This document shows, in pieces, positions 55,155-64,000 of a stretch of 64,000 nt of DNA; the first letter of the stretch is position 1, and each line of letters opens with the position of its first letter. The translations under genes and the position numbers were made by a program. The stretch is taken from the NCBI GenBank assembly GCA_949752735.1, contig OX457039.1:22056830-22120829 (forward strand), in the 5' to 3' direction. The notes beneath the pieces are model-generated. The model did no database searches. It worked only from the letters and a program-made list of their open reading frames with translations, and was not told the DNA's origin. The DNA is from Lumbricus terrestris. Lineage: Eukaryota; Annelida; Clitellata; Crassiclitellata; Lumbricidae.

Positions 55155-55469
55155 GGGGCTCTTCTTCGTCAGTCAGGAGGGACGCAAAGAGAGACACAAG
55201 CTGAGTGATCGAAGGAGAGGCAGAAAGCTCGGAGCTCAGTCAAGTCAGTCGGTCGCCGTCAGTCGCAGTCAAGTGCGCCGTCAGTCGTCCGTGGAGTCAA
55301 GGGAGTCAGAAGGAGAGAGTGGAGCAGACAGTCGTCGTCGTCGTCCTCTTCACCGGACGCCATTGCCTGTGGTCTACATCGTCGTCGTCGTCGTCAACTT
55401 CTTCGCCGGGCTGTGACATTGCCCGTTGCACCGACGTCGTCGGCCATCTCCTCTTCGACGGACGTCATA

Positions 55470-57127
55470 TAGACCTGGGAGTCGACCCCAATAAGTCGAC
55501 CCCAGTCGACTTGGTCATCCCAAGTCGGGTCGGGTCGTTTTTGCTCACCGCAACTGACCCCAAGTCGAATTTTGTAGAGAGAAGTCACTTCAAGTTGTTT
55601 TTACCTCAAGTGGACTTAAACCGACTTCAGACACAAACCACAAACATAGTTGAATTTGTCACTTCAAACCAATGATTGTGACGACATTTAAGCAGCTTTT
55701 GTTGCCTATAGTGTCTACAAGAATGAATGAGGCCTTTGCTGAACAGAGACTTAGGCTAGGCTGCGGATTATTTTGCCGGTAGGCCATAGGCGGAGACCTG
55801 CGCTGAGAATTGGGGGGGACGGAAAGACGCGAGATTTTCCGAAAATTTCTGACGACCGGCGAAATCTCGGAAAATTTTCTATTTTCGCCGCCAAAAAAGT
55901 TGATGACCTTTTTTTTTTTTTTTTTTTTTTTTTTAGTCATCCGGCCAAATCTCGACCAAATCCCGAAGAAATTTTCTATTTTCGCCGCCCAAACAAGTCT
56001 TGACGCTCAAACATTGGGGGGGACAAATGCATGGGCCGTCCCCCCCCCCAACACTTTTATTGGGGGGACCGTCCCCCCCTGTCCCCCCTAGGTCTCCGCC
56101 ACTGCGGTAGGCTATCGTGCAGACTGCCGTCTGCCGATCTATTCATATAATTTGTAATTTTATACTTAAGCGTCACGCTTAGGCATGCGCTTAATTAAAA
56201 TGGTGAAACAAAATGTTAATAAATATTAGCACGTGTGCTTATCAAGCAATCAGTGAACTTCTAGGGGTCAGTGAATTCGGCGCAAAGAAAGCTGGATCTA
56301 CAAGGCCTATAATAAATCGATAGTTTGGCGCTACTTTGGAGCGCTGCATCTGGAGTTGTCTGCAGACGGAAATACTATTGTAGGGCCAATTTGACAATGA
56401 AAGACTTTATACTGTCAGTGAGTAGGCCTAGTAGCTGTAGGCCTATATAGTAACCTACTTTAGGATGATGCGCTTGCAATGCTATAAGTAGGCCCTATGC
56501 TAATTAAGTTGCGAAATGATGTTAGGGGCCAAATAATTATGAAAACAGAATTACAAATTGCGCTTATCATAACACGCCATTCAGTGCAACCATGCAGTCC
56601 GCGGTCCGCTAATTTATCTTAAATCTTGCGCTTTTTATAAATTTATTTAATATTAATATAAAAATAATAATAATGAGTGTAATCTGAATAATCACAGACA
56701 ATGGACAAGCTAAAATTCATAGGCCTAATAATTTGCCGTCGCATTGTCTATAGGTTACTAGATGGCCCAAAGCATCACAAAACTATTCAAACTGAAACAC
56801 AAAGAGCTTGAAATGGGCTTAGTAACACTTTAACAAATTCATGCATCAATTAAGTGTTGAGGCCTCATCACTCATTAGTAGGTCTATATATTAAATTAAT
56901 GCTTGCCAGGAAAAATTGGCTATAGACTTCTTGCATTAGTAGCCGTACGTACGTAGACATGTAGGCCATTACCATGTCAGAAGTCGACTTCAAGTCGGAA
57001 GTCGGTTGTTTTTCTGCCAAGTCGGGTCAAGTCGTTTTGACGCCGAGAAGTCGACTTCAAGTCGACCTCAAGTCACTTTAGGGTCAAGTGGGGTCAGATT
57101 AGCTGACCAAAGTCACTCCCAGGTCTA
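55470..57127. mobile_element. hAT-type element inserted in the LTR, 8-bp TSD
   Basis: TAGACCTGGGAGT and ACTCCCAGGTCTA are exact inverse ends with TSD ACGTCATA (55462-55469, 57128-57135). Sub-terminal regions on both sides are rich in AAGTCGACTT and CAAGTCGGGTC motifs, likely transposase-binding sites. The interior has no ORF of note and contains the MITE at 55785-56104. Confidence 0.85.
55785..56104. mobile_element. MITE nested in the hAT-type element, 8-bp TSD
   Basis: CATAGGCGGAGACCT and AGGTCTCCGCCACTG are near-inverse ends, flanked by CGGTAGGC at 55777-55784 and 56105-56112. The interior has inverted CGAAAATTTCT/AGAAATTTTC blocks, a 25-base T run and C/G runs. Confidence 0.85.
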
Positions 57128-57486
57128 ACGTCATAGTCCGTGTCGTCGTCCTTCTCTTCGTCGGACGCCGTAGTCCGTGTCTTCGTCGTCGACGGGCGTC
57201 TTAGCCTGTGTTTCCCCGTCGTCGTCATCGTCCTCTTCACGGGTGTCGTAGCCGTGTCTCTCTTCGACGGCGTCGTAGCCGTCGTCGACAGGCGTCTTAG
57301 CCTGTGTCCCTCCTCGTCGTCGTCGTCCTCTTCAGTGCACAGTTGTCGACGAAAGACGTGTAGAAAGAACTGTAGGCTACTGTGAAAAGGAACGTTGAAA
57401 GAAGCGAACTGTGTAGTTGATTAACTCTGCCGAACTGACGTCAAAGACAGACGTATTTCTGTTGCCATATTTCACGTTTTATGATA

Positions 57487-57492
57487 AATAAA
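57487..57492 (+). terminator. AATAAA polyadenylation signal in LTR
   Basis: AATAAAGTG about 17-20 bp before the proposed LTR end. Suits the U5/R end of the interrupted LTR. Confidence 0.45.
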
Positions 57493-57515
57493 GTGTTTAA
57501 CTTATTTCAAATCTC

Positions 57516-57538
57516 TGGCTGACTAGCGGAGTCGAACC
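57516..57538 (+). other. Candidate tRNA primer-binding site
   Basis: TGGCTGACTAGCGGAGTCG starts with TGG and its complement (…TTCGACTCCGCTAGTCAGCCA) looks like a tRNA T-loop and acceptor end with CCA, although it is two bases shorter than a standard tRNA 3' arm. It lies 6 bp after the proposed LTR end. Confidence 0.4.
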
Positions 57539-57569
57539 CAGCGCACATATGCACGTATTGAGATAGTCA

Positions 57570-57808
57570 TCCTAATAAATAAAAAAATCTTTTCTATAAT
57601 TAATTGAGCGCCTGCAAGACGCACTGCGCTTTACATTTACATGTTATGCAGTAATCTTAATTAAACTTAACTACTAACTGAACAGACAGCTTTGCAATTA
57701 CAACGGCGCTAATAGCAGCCTACAAAGCATATCCGCCCAACGGGGGCTCGAACCTGCTACCTCTCGCACTCTTGGCCAGCGTGTTAACCATTACTCTACC
57801 GGCCCCCC
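57570..57808 (-). mobile_element. tRNA-derived SINE (copy 2)
   Basis: On the minus strand: GGCCGGTAGAGTAATGGTTA (box A region), GCAGGTTCGAGCCCCCG (box B), then a body with GTCTTGCAGGCGCTCAATTA and an AT-rich tail. Same family as 42366-42606, with many shared blocks. Its box A region preserves the tRNA form better than copy 1. Confidence 0.8.
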
Positions 57809-57814
57809 CTCCTG

Positions 57815-58339
57815 GTAGTTTAGATCTCAATACGAGTAATAATAGTAATATACTAATATGCACAACTGATGCAATCTTACCAGTTCGTCCCTTTGGCTTT
57901 GGAAACAATGGGACCAATCAACGCCAAGGGACAGGCATTTCTCGCCGACCTGGGACGTCTCTTGTCCCAAGTTTCTGGTGAACCAAGAGAAACCAGTTGT
58001 TCCAGCGCCTGTCTATCATTATTCAGCGCTTCAATGCTGTTGCCTTTCGCAGCACTTTTGTTCTCCGGAACTTCTCCCTGATCTTGACTCGGATGGTCAC
58101 TCCAGAGTTAAAATTGCGTATTAATATCTGACACCTGAGGAATTATAGATAGGCCTACCTCGGGTAAAAAAAAATAATATATCATTATTATTATTATTAG
58201 GCTATCGCCATCATCGTCATCATCATCAATAACCCAGCGCGCGGTCGACTTCGATGATGACATGTTATTGGCAACTCGAAGACTTTTTTAAAGTTCGCGC
58301 TCGAGGCTTAGCTGTTGTCTGTTGAATTAACCTTGTTAC
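57815..58339. other. Flank of copia-like element, no gene
   Basis: (ATT)n and (CATCAT)n short repeats near 58180-58230. The ORFs here are short and unsupported. Confidence 0.4.
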
Positions 58340-58537
58340 TGTTAAGAAACGAAGCGGATCACTTGGTAAACGATAAGATTTTAATAAGATTAATCGCCAT
58401 GATCTAGAACTGAAACTAGCTGTCTTTAAGCCATTACCGGAAAAGGAAGAACTAAACGCGAGAAAGAAGAACTGACGACTACATAATGTTAGGATAATCA
58501 TAGTCGTTATATAGCGCTAGATCTATAAAGTCCAACA
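58340..58537 (-). repeat. Copia 3' LTR (minus orientation)
   Basis: 198 bp starting TGTTGGACTTTATAG on minus, with TATATAA (rc of 58507-58513). Same as 61551-61748. Confidence 0.9.
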
Positions 58538-58593
58538 CCCCTCCTTAACGACTACTTTACCATAGCATCATAACAAAAAAATAAACTGTTCTC

Positions 58594-58765
58594 TCAATTT
58601 AGCCCAATTTCACTAGTAAACTTCCTAGTTTTAACTGCTTCCAAAGGCTTAGCTAAGAGATCAGCTATCATGTGTTCACTAGAACAATACTTAATGTCTA
58701 GTTCCTTCTTTCTGTACATTTCCCGTACGAAATGATATTTAGTTCCGATATGCTTTGTTCTGTAA
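58594..58765 (-). pseudogene. pol: RNase H C-terminal remnant of copia pol
   Basis: Minus strand: TKHIGTKYHFVREMYRKKEL then YCSSEHMIADLLAKPLEAVK and a stop at 58594. This is the conserved end of copia RNase H. It joins the RT remnant out of order at about 58766, showing a deletion of the middle of RT-RNase H. Confidence 0.8.
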
Positions 58766-58770
58766 CTGTT

Positions 58771-59105
58771 TCAAAACACCCGGATCTTCATGACCATAGT
58801 TTTATTCATAAGTTCTTCAAACTTCTTTAACATTGTAGATTTTGTCGATGCTACAATCAGGTCATCCACATGAATTGAGATGTAAATCCATCCATCATCG
58901 TACTGTTTTGAATATAAACATAGATCATTGTCACTTCTCTTGTATCCATCAGTGACAAGTACTTCATTGAGCTTTTTGTTCCATTCATTTGCTCCTTGTT
59001 TAAGTCCATATAAATTCTTTTTCAATTTACAGACTTCTGTAGTGCCTTTCTGATATCCATCAGGTTGTTTCATGTAGACTTCATGAGATAGTTCACCATT
59101 CAGGT
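58771..59105 (-). pseudogene. pol: Reverse transcriptase remnant of copia pol
   Basis: Minus strand: YLNGELSHEVYMKQPDGYQK, CKLKKNLYGLKQGANEWNKK and YISIHVDDLIVAS. These are the middle RT blocks including the DD catalytic pair (HVDDLIVA). The N-terminal part of RT is absent: the frame before YLNGEL belongs to the region after integrase, marking a second deletion near 59105. Confidence 0.85.
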
Positions 59106-61373
59106 AAGCTGAGTGTCTGTAGTTTCTGTAATTTCCTTATCAGGCTGTGTAATTTCTTCCTCGGGTAATTGATGTGTCGGAAAAAGAATACTTTCATCAT
59201 CAAAATCCGAATTTGATGACAGTTCTTCAATGTCCAAATCTGTTTCACCCTCTTTCGACAAATGTGGATCTGTCTCGAGAAAAATTACATCTCTACTAAT
59301 GTATACTTTGTTAGTATTCACATCTAGTAGTCTGTAACCTTTTGTGCCTCTTTCATAACCGACGAAGGTCAATTTCTTGGCTTTATCGTCCAATTTCTGC
59401 CTTTTCTCTGCAGGAATTGCTACGTACGCTTTAGATCCAAATCTCTTTATGTAGCTTAAACTTGGTTTTCTTTTGTTCCATCTTTCATAGGGAGTGACTT
59501 CAATCCCTTCCACTGGTAATCTGTTCTGTAAATGGTTTGCTGTCTTTATGGTTTCACCCCAAAATTGTAGCGGTAGATCTGCATCCTTTAACATGCATCT
59601 TGTCATCTCGGTGAGATAACGATTCTTTCTTTCTGCACAACCATTCTGTTGAGGAGTATAAGGGTTTGTGAATTCTGCTTGAATTCCTTCACTTTTCATG
59701 AAATTCTGTAACCTTTGAGCTGTGTATTCCCCTCCTCTATCTGATCGAATTCTTTTCGGTGTTTTACCAAACCTTGTCTGAACATGCTTGACGTACTCTT
59801 GAATCTTTTCAGGTACTTCAGATTTATTTGCCAATAAATACACTTCTGTATATTTACTGTAATCATCAATCATCGTCATGAAATATCTTTTCCCACCAGG
59901 TGTTGTTGTCTGCATTGGTCCACAAACATCTGTATGTATTAAGTCTAGAATCTCATCTGACTTGGAATCTGACTTCTTTGGAATTGACTTTCTTGTCATC
60001 TTTGTTTGAATGCAACATTCACACACACTTGAGAATTTACACGGCTTGATGATGATCCCTGATACTTTATTCTGATTCACCATGTTTTGTATGGCTTTTG
60101 GATCTCTGTGTCCCATTCTGTTATGCCAAACGTGTATGCAACCTGTGCAACTTTGTGCAACCTGTGCGATATGTGTTTCCTTTACTTTATTCGTTTGGTC
60201 ACAGATTCTCAATTCAAACAAATCATTTTTGTCATCTGCAATTGCAATTGCTTCTCCATCCTTTATGATAGTGCATTTGTTTTCCTTGAATCTCACCTCA
60301 CAACCTTTACTGACAAGTTTCTTTACTGAAATTAAATTTCCTTTCAATTGTGGGACGTACAAGACTCCACACAATTTTGCAACATGTATCTCTCCGTTTT
60401 CCTTTATGAAATTTATCATCACATCACCACTTCCAGCAGTTTTAATCTTTCGACCATCAGCGAGAAAAACTTCACTGTTGTACTGTCTGTTAATGTTCAA
60501 GAAGAAATTTCTGTTACTGCATATATGTGTTGTTGCACCAGAATCAACGTGCCAAACACTGCTTATGTCTTTTTCGTTTGCTTTAAGACATGTATGTGCT
60601 ACACTTTCTGTTGGTTTTTCTTCATTGAAATTTTCTCTCAACGTTTTAACCGCGTGGTCTGGATTTCTTTTCTTCCACTGGATATATTTTCTGCAATCCC
60701 TTTTTATGTGGTTAGGTTTCTTACAGAAATAACATGTGAGATGTTCCTTAGGATTTGTTTCTGGTTTTGTTGCCTTTAAAGCCTTTAATTCCTGTCCTTT
60801 ATGTGTTGAGGAATTACTTGTCCTTCTTGTAAACTCTTCAAGAAGTTTGTTTTTGACTAATTCAACAGTCAAATCATTTTCAGGTCTACTTTCTAATGCC
60901 GTAATCAGTGTCCCGTAACTTTCTGGAAGACTACTGAGGAAGAAAGCAACTGTTAAATGCTCTGCCAACGTTTCTCCCAACGCCGTGAGCTGGTCAATTA
61001 AATTTTCCATTTCCGCAAGATGGTTTTGCATATCACCATGTTCTGTTAACTTTAATGCACACAGTTTTCTCAATAAATTGACTTTACTGGACAGTGTTGC
61101 CTTTTGATAATACTTCTTTAATTGTTCCCATAAACCTTTTGCCGTAGTTTCTTTCCTTATTAGATGAAGTTGGTTGTCTTCAACTAACAAACCTATCGTG
61201 GCTCTTGCTTTTCCATCTTTACTTTGCCACGCTTCCGTAATAGGATCGGGGGTTTCTTTAGTGACAGTGTCCCACAAGTCCTCTTTAATTAGCAGAAGTT
61301 CAACTTTAAACTTCCAAATCTGGTAGTTGCTATTATTCAGTTTTGCGATTTTACCTGAGCTTTTATCCGTCAT
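59100..61373 (-). CDS. gag-pol: Copia-like Gag-protease-integrase polyprotein (RT part lost)
   Basis: About 757 residues from the ATG at 61373 (MTDKSSGKIAKLNN). The upstream 24 in-frame codons are probably leader. In order: copia Gag (UBN2-type, ~1-220, with LWEQLKKYYQ); one CCHC zinc knuckle (CYFCKKPNHIKRDC); aspartic protease with WHVDSGATTHIC; GAG-pre-integrase HH..CC motif (VWHNRMGHRDPKA ... CECC); an integrase core with D (LIHTDVCGP), D (IRSDRGGEYT) and E (QNGCAERKNR); and a C-terminal integrase region (FGSKAYVAIP). It ends at 59100, just beyond a deletion junction. Gag, protease and integrase look intact; reverse transcription would need help in trans. Confidence 0.9.
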   Translation of the reverse strand: MTDKSSGKIAKLNNSNYQIWKFKVELLLIKEDLWDTVTKETPDPITEAWQSKDGKARATIGLLVEDNQLHLIRKETTAKGLWEQLKKYYQKATLSSKVNLLRKLCALKLTEHGDMQNHLAEMENLIDQLTALGETLAEHLTVAFFLSSLPESYGTLITALESRPENDLTVELVKNKLLEEFTRRTSNSSTHKGQELKALKATKPETNPKEHLTCYFCKKPNHIKRDCRKYIQWKKRNPDHAVKTLRENFNEEKPTESVAHTCLKANEKDISSVWHVDSGATTHICSNRNFFLNINRQYNSEVFLADGRKIKTAGSGDVMINFIKENGEIHVAKLCGVLYVPQLKGNLISVKKLVSKGCEVRFKENKCTIIKDGEAIAIADDKNDLFELRICDQTNKVKETHIAQVAQSCTGCIHVWHNRMGHRDPKAIQNMVNQNKVSGIIIKPCKFSSVCECCIQTKMTRKSIPKKSDSKSDEILDLIHTDVCGPMQTTTPGGKRYFMTMIDDYSKYTEVYLLANKSEVPEKIQEYVKHVQTRFGKTPKRIRSDRGGEYTAQRLQNFMKSEGIQAEFTNPYTPQQNGCAERKNRYLTEMTRCMLKDADLPLQFWGETIKTANHLQNRLPVEGIEVTPYERWNKRKPSLSYIKRFGSKAYVAIPAEKRQKLDDKAKKLTFVGYERGTKGYRLLDVNTNKVYISRDVIFLETDPHLSKEGETDLDIEELSSNSDFDDESILFPTHQLPEEEITQPDKEITETTDTQLT

Positions 61374-61550
61374 TTTTATTCTTTCGGTGAAAAGAAATAA
61401 ACAACTGTTTCTCGCATTTCTGTCGCGATGTAAGAAAACAGTCACGCTATACTGCGCAGTTGACCGGATTATCCTTATATGACTTATTAAAGTTCCGTAT
61501 CATAAACTTTTGTGATCATTACGTGCTCTAGGCTTGCTGGGGCCATAACC

Positions 61551-61748
61551 TGTTAAGAAACGAAGCGGATCACTTGGTAAACGATAAGATTTTAATAAGA
61601 TTAATCGCCATGATCTAGAACTGAAACTAGCTGTCTTTAAGCCATTACCGGAAAAGGAAGAACTAAACGCGAGAAAGAAGAACTGACGACTACATAATGT
61701 TAGGATAATCATAGTCGTTATATAGCGCTAGATCTATAAAGTCCAACA
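61551..61748 (-). repeat. Copia 5' LTR (minus orientation)
   Basis: Same 198-bp sequence as the 3' LTR. TATA-like CTATATAAC on minus lies at about 61717-61725, directing transcription leftwards. Confidence 0.9.
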
Positions 61749-61753
61749 GTTAC

Positions 61754-62340
61754 ATGTTTAACGACACTGCATATCAAAGATGATTAGTGTTAGCGTATAT
61801 AGGCCTAGGCCTAAAACGTTATAAAACCTATAGAGGCTAGGCTATAGGCTGTAACTGGTGATGACCACGTACGCGATGAGTGCCAAACTTAAACATGGAA
61901 GAAGACCTTGAATAGGCCTAGTCTAGAAGTAAATTTTAGCCGACTGTTCTAGCATTTCAAACGTAGGCTATATGCATTTGAATGATAGGCCTAGGCCTAA
62001 TGATTTATTTAATATTGCTTGTCGTTCGGATCGTTCCTGCTGCCATGCACTGTCAAATTAGTGTCTGAAACTTTTCTTAGAAACAAAAATGCAATTCAAG
62101 AAAACATCCTTCATACTCATTAGCAGACATGGTAGAATTATATGCCTTGTGGACCGCTGGCTGACAGATAAGAGGGGGGCCCGCAAGGTTGTCGCATCAC
62201 CCGGGCCCGCTCTGACCTTAATGCGGGCCTGGGCCTAATATTCTTGGAGGCTCGATCGACCCGCTGCACACACGACACATTCATTCATTCAGTTATTTCA
62301 AGAATTTATATAGCGCCCCATCAAGAAGTTCACTTAGAGT
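61754..62340. other. No gene; one shared repeat end
   Basis: 62176-62238 (GGGCCCGCAAGGTTGTCGCA ... GCGGGCCTGGGCC) matches in inverse and diverged form 33459-33515 (GCAGGCCCACATTAATG...CACCCGGGCCC). Many TAGGCCTA motifs at 61800-61990. Confidence 0.4.
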
Positions 62341-62996
62341 CAGGGCCGGATTTGAACAGAGTGAGGCCCTAAGCAATTTCAATTATGAGGCCCCCGGATA
62401 AAAACAGACAAAATGCATGCATATTTGCTAGCTCTAAGTATATTCCTAATGCATAGGCCTATTGCGCAAGTGATCCATGTTTGATCAACTATAGTAACTG
62501 TTAGTCTTTATAACGAGTCGAATTGTAATTGATGCACTCGTTTTAGGCTATTCCAGTTTTTTATGGTAGGTCTATACATACTAAAAATCACAATGAAGTT
62601 TTACGTAAACTTTTTCTGCATTTCTGCATCGCATTATCTGCGATAGGCTAATGCCATCGAAAGGAATTTTGTGTAGTTGTTTGTATTCGATGAAAAGCAA
62701 GCTGAATGAGCAGATCGAGTTTATTCTGGTACATCGTGGAGCGAAGTTCGCTTTTTTATGCGCTTCAGCTGCGAGAACGATCGCTCGCCAGTGCAATTTG
62801 TTAGGCCTACCATTAGACTCAGAAACATACGAACCACCACTTCAAGGTTAGGAACAGCGCTTTTGATGCCGTCCCTGATAATGTCATGCAAATCTTGATG
62901 ACTGTATTTCGGCATAGGCCTACCTGGGAACGGCGGTCCCAAATTATAAAATTCCATAAATCGATAGTGCGGAGTATTGGATGGGCAAAAAGACAA
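62341..62996 (-). pseudogene. hAT transposase C-terminus (TTF-type) and terminus
   Basis: The left end CAGGGCCGGATTTGAACAG at 62341 is a hAT-type TIR. The minus strand encodes VPNLEVVVRMFLSLMVGLTN then CTGERSFSQLKRIKKRTSLH (62721-62996), and after a frameshift LLFIEYKQLHKIPFDGISLS to a stop at 62581. The GERSFSxLKRIK block is the hAT dimerisation domain. The catalytic part and the other terminus were not found; the TIR element at 62910 interrupts the frame. Confidence 0.7.
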
Positions 62997-63520
62997 AGTG
63001 TGGGTTTTTCATCCAGCATCCATTTCTTAAGCGTTTCTTCATCAATCCAGCTTCTATTTCACATGTAGAAATACCTTCATCCAGCTTCTATTTCACCTGC
63101 AAAAGAACCTTCATCCAGATTCCAATTCTCTTGCGTGCTTTCATCAATCCAGCTTCTATTTCACCTGCAGAAGAACCTTCATCCAGCTCTTATTTCACTT
63201 GCGTTTTTTCATCAATCCAGCCTCCATTTCACCTGTTGCCTAAAAGGTCTTCATCCAGCTTCTATTTCTGAAGCGTGGTTTCTATGCGCCCATCCTATAC
63301 ACCGCGCTATTACGACACGTCAGGTTGATTTATTTCCCAACGGAATGCCGTCAAAACAACGCAAACAATGACGTAAAAAGCTCGAGAAGTTCGTAAGTAA
63401 GTGAATAAGTAAAGAATGAAGAAAATAAGTGAATAAATGCAGCATTAACTGTAGTTGGCTCTTCCTCTGACGAAAATATATGCTTCAGAATTTGGGACCG
63501 CCGTTCCCAGGTATGCCTGT
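62910..63520. mobile_element. TIR element with minisatellite interior (copy B)
   Basis: TAGGCCTACCTGGGAACGGC then GGTCCCAAATT at the left; AATTTGGGACCGCC then GTTCCCAGGTATGCCTGTA at the right. The interior holds about nine units of TTCATCCAGCTTCTATTTC (63010-63280), the reverse orientation of the array in copy A. The left TIR falls inside the hAT transposase relic. Confidence 0.7.
63010..63280. repeat. Minisatellite TTCATCAATCCAGCTTCTATTTC
   Basis: Units of ~28-35 bp: TTCATCnAGCTTCTATTTCA with variable spacers ACCTGCnnAAGAA. Same repeat family as 33550-34560. Confidence 0.8.
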
Positions 63521-64000
63521 ATTTCCTTATATTCACCATTTCTCCAGTTGGATTGGAAGCTTTAATTTGTTTAGCAGGAATTAGGCCTATATGTCATCAA
63601 TATAATTTTTAAGCCACTGATCGAGTTTTTTCTTTAGTTCACTTTTGGAGGCCCCCAGATTCCGGAGGCCATATACTATACCCGTTTAATTGTATCCCCC
63701 CAAATTAAAAAAAGTCGAAAAAACCACTTCCGCGTGTATTAATTTGTTTCGCAAATTGATTTTCATCTGCTTTGTTTTGAAAAATGACACTAACAGGTAT
63801 GTTTATTCCTACTAGATAATTTGTTTTGCCCTGTTTTTAGAGCACTTAAAACATTTAAAACACTTAAGAACACTCAGAGTCACTAAATAAATTCGAGTTG
63901 CCTTTATCTGAGCATTGCTTAGGACACTTAAAACAATTATTCACTTAAAATTTTGATTACAGCATAACTTTTTTTATTATGCGCATTTAAAAAAGGGGAT
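63521..64000. other. No gene seen
   Basis: Possible remains of the hAT element (GGAGGCCCCCAGATTCCGGAGGCC at about 63648). 63840-63920 has short AGCACTTAAAACATTTAAAACACTT repeats. Cut by the window end. Confidence 0.4.

Larger units (their letters stand above)
54937..57509 (+). mobile_element. LTR of an LTR retrotransposon, interrupted by nested insertions
   Basis: Starts TGTAACGAACTTGGCC. It carries a GCGCTTCAC repeat cluster (55015-55140), a TATA box (55148), a GTCGTC-rich R/U5-like region, and after the insertion (55470-57127) a further GTCGTCGTC-rich part. AATAAA is at 57487-57492 and the LTR ends near TTATTTCA. A primer-binding-site-like TGGCTGACTAGCGGAGTCG follows at 57516. Without the insertion the LTR is about 0.9 kb. 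No internal genes follow, so it is a truncated 5' end or solo LTR. Confidence 0.55.
58340..61748 (-). mobile_element. Copia-like LTR retrotransposon, internally deleted
   Basis: Two 198-bp LTRs (58340-58537 and 61551-61748), TGTTAAG...CCAACA as read on plus, appear identical. The element is flanked by the 5-bp TSD GTTAC (58335-58339, 61749-61753). Genes read on the minus strand, so the 5' LTR is the right one. A primer-binding site is likely at GGTTATGGCCCC (about 61539-61550) and a polypurine tract AAGGAGGGG at 58538-58546. At 3.4 kb it is shorter than usual copia elements (about 5 kb) because most of the RT and RNase H is missing. Confidence 0.95.

Noticed and set aside
60082..60779. Plus-strand ORFs of 216 and 143 codons
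   Set aside because: They are antisense shadows of the copia polyprotein, which has all expected motifs on minus.

Overview
This is a stretch of animal nuclear DNA, most likely from a marine invertebrate. The species cannot be fixed from the sequence. The evidence is two single-exon genes for secreted or surface leucine-rich-repeat proteins (one with an Ig domain), an apparent 3' splice site, tRNA-derived SINEs, long microsatellites, and typical metazoan transposon groups (CR1/L2-like and RTE-like non-LTR, copia-like and gypsy-like LTR, hAT, Tc1/mariner-like, piggyBac-like). The palindrome TAGGCCTA and its variants are scattered everywhere. There are no bacterial operons, rRNA genes or CRISPR arrays.

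Host genes: only two coding genes look cellular. One is an LRR protein on the minus strand at 22993-24330. The other is an LRR-Ig protein on the plus strand at 44756-46267, with a probable GPI-type or short hydrophobic tail. Both start with a signal peptide and lack introns in the coding part. The second has a splice acceptor 20 bases before its ATG, so an upstream non-coding exon is expected. A 3.6-kb hAT-type element full of further insertions sits directly upstream.

Layout: 0.3-9.6 kb holds MITEs with clear target-site duplications (TSDs), a 2.4-kb palindromic element, a mariner-like element and a decayed RTE-like reverse transcriptase. 10.4-17 kb is a gypsy-like element with Gag and protease but no reverse transcriptase, followed head-to-tail by a truncated second unit. 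17.3-19.1 kb is a broken transposon related by protein sequence to the palindromic element at 1.4 kb. 22-24.4 kb is the first LRR gene. 25.7-28 kb holds microsatellites and nested MITEs. 28.6-31.4 kb is a 2.85-kb palindrome with a serine/proline-rich ORF in each arm. 33.4-39.3 kb holds terminal-inverted-repeat (TIR) elements with tandem-repeat interiors, a palindromic MITE, a 235-bp tandem duplication and a long hairpin. 40-51 kb holds mariner-like copies, the hAT element, the LRR-Ig gene and a mariner copy split by 3 kb of nested retroelements. 52-58 kb contains non-LTR remnants, an LTR carrying two levels of nested insertions, and a SINE. 58.3-61.7 kb is a copia-like element with identical-looking LTRs and a 5-bp TSD, but with two deletions in pol. 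62.3-64 kb is a decayed hAT transposase interrupted by another TIR element with a minisatellite interior.

How it fits together: the window is best read as a transposon graveyard with some very young insertions (the copia element and the gypsy-like tandem) between two extracellular LRR genes. The most unusual material is (i) the palindrome at 28.6-31.4 kb with its unknown ORF, (ii) the poorly characterised transposase-like family seen in two different elements, and (iii) the repeated pattern of TIR elements whose interior is a mini- or microsatellite. All identifications are by eye. No database search or alignment was run.
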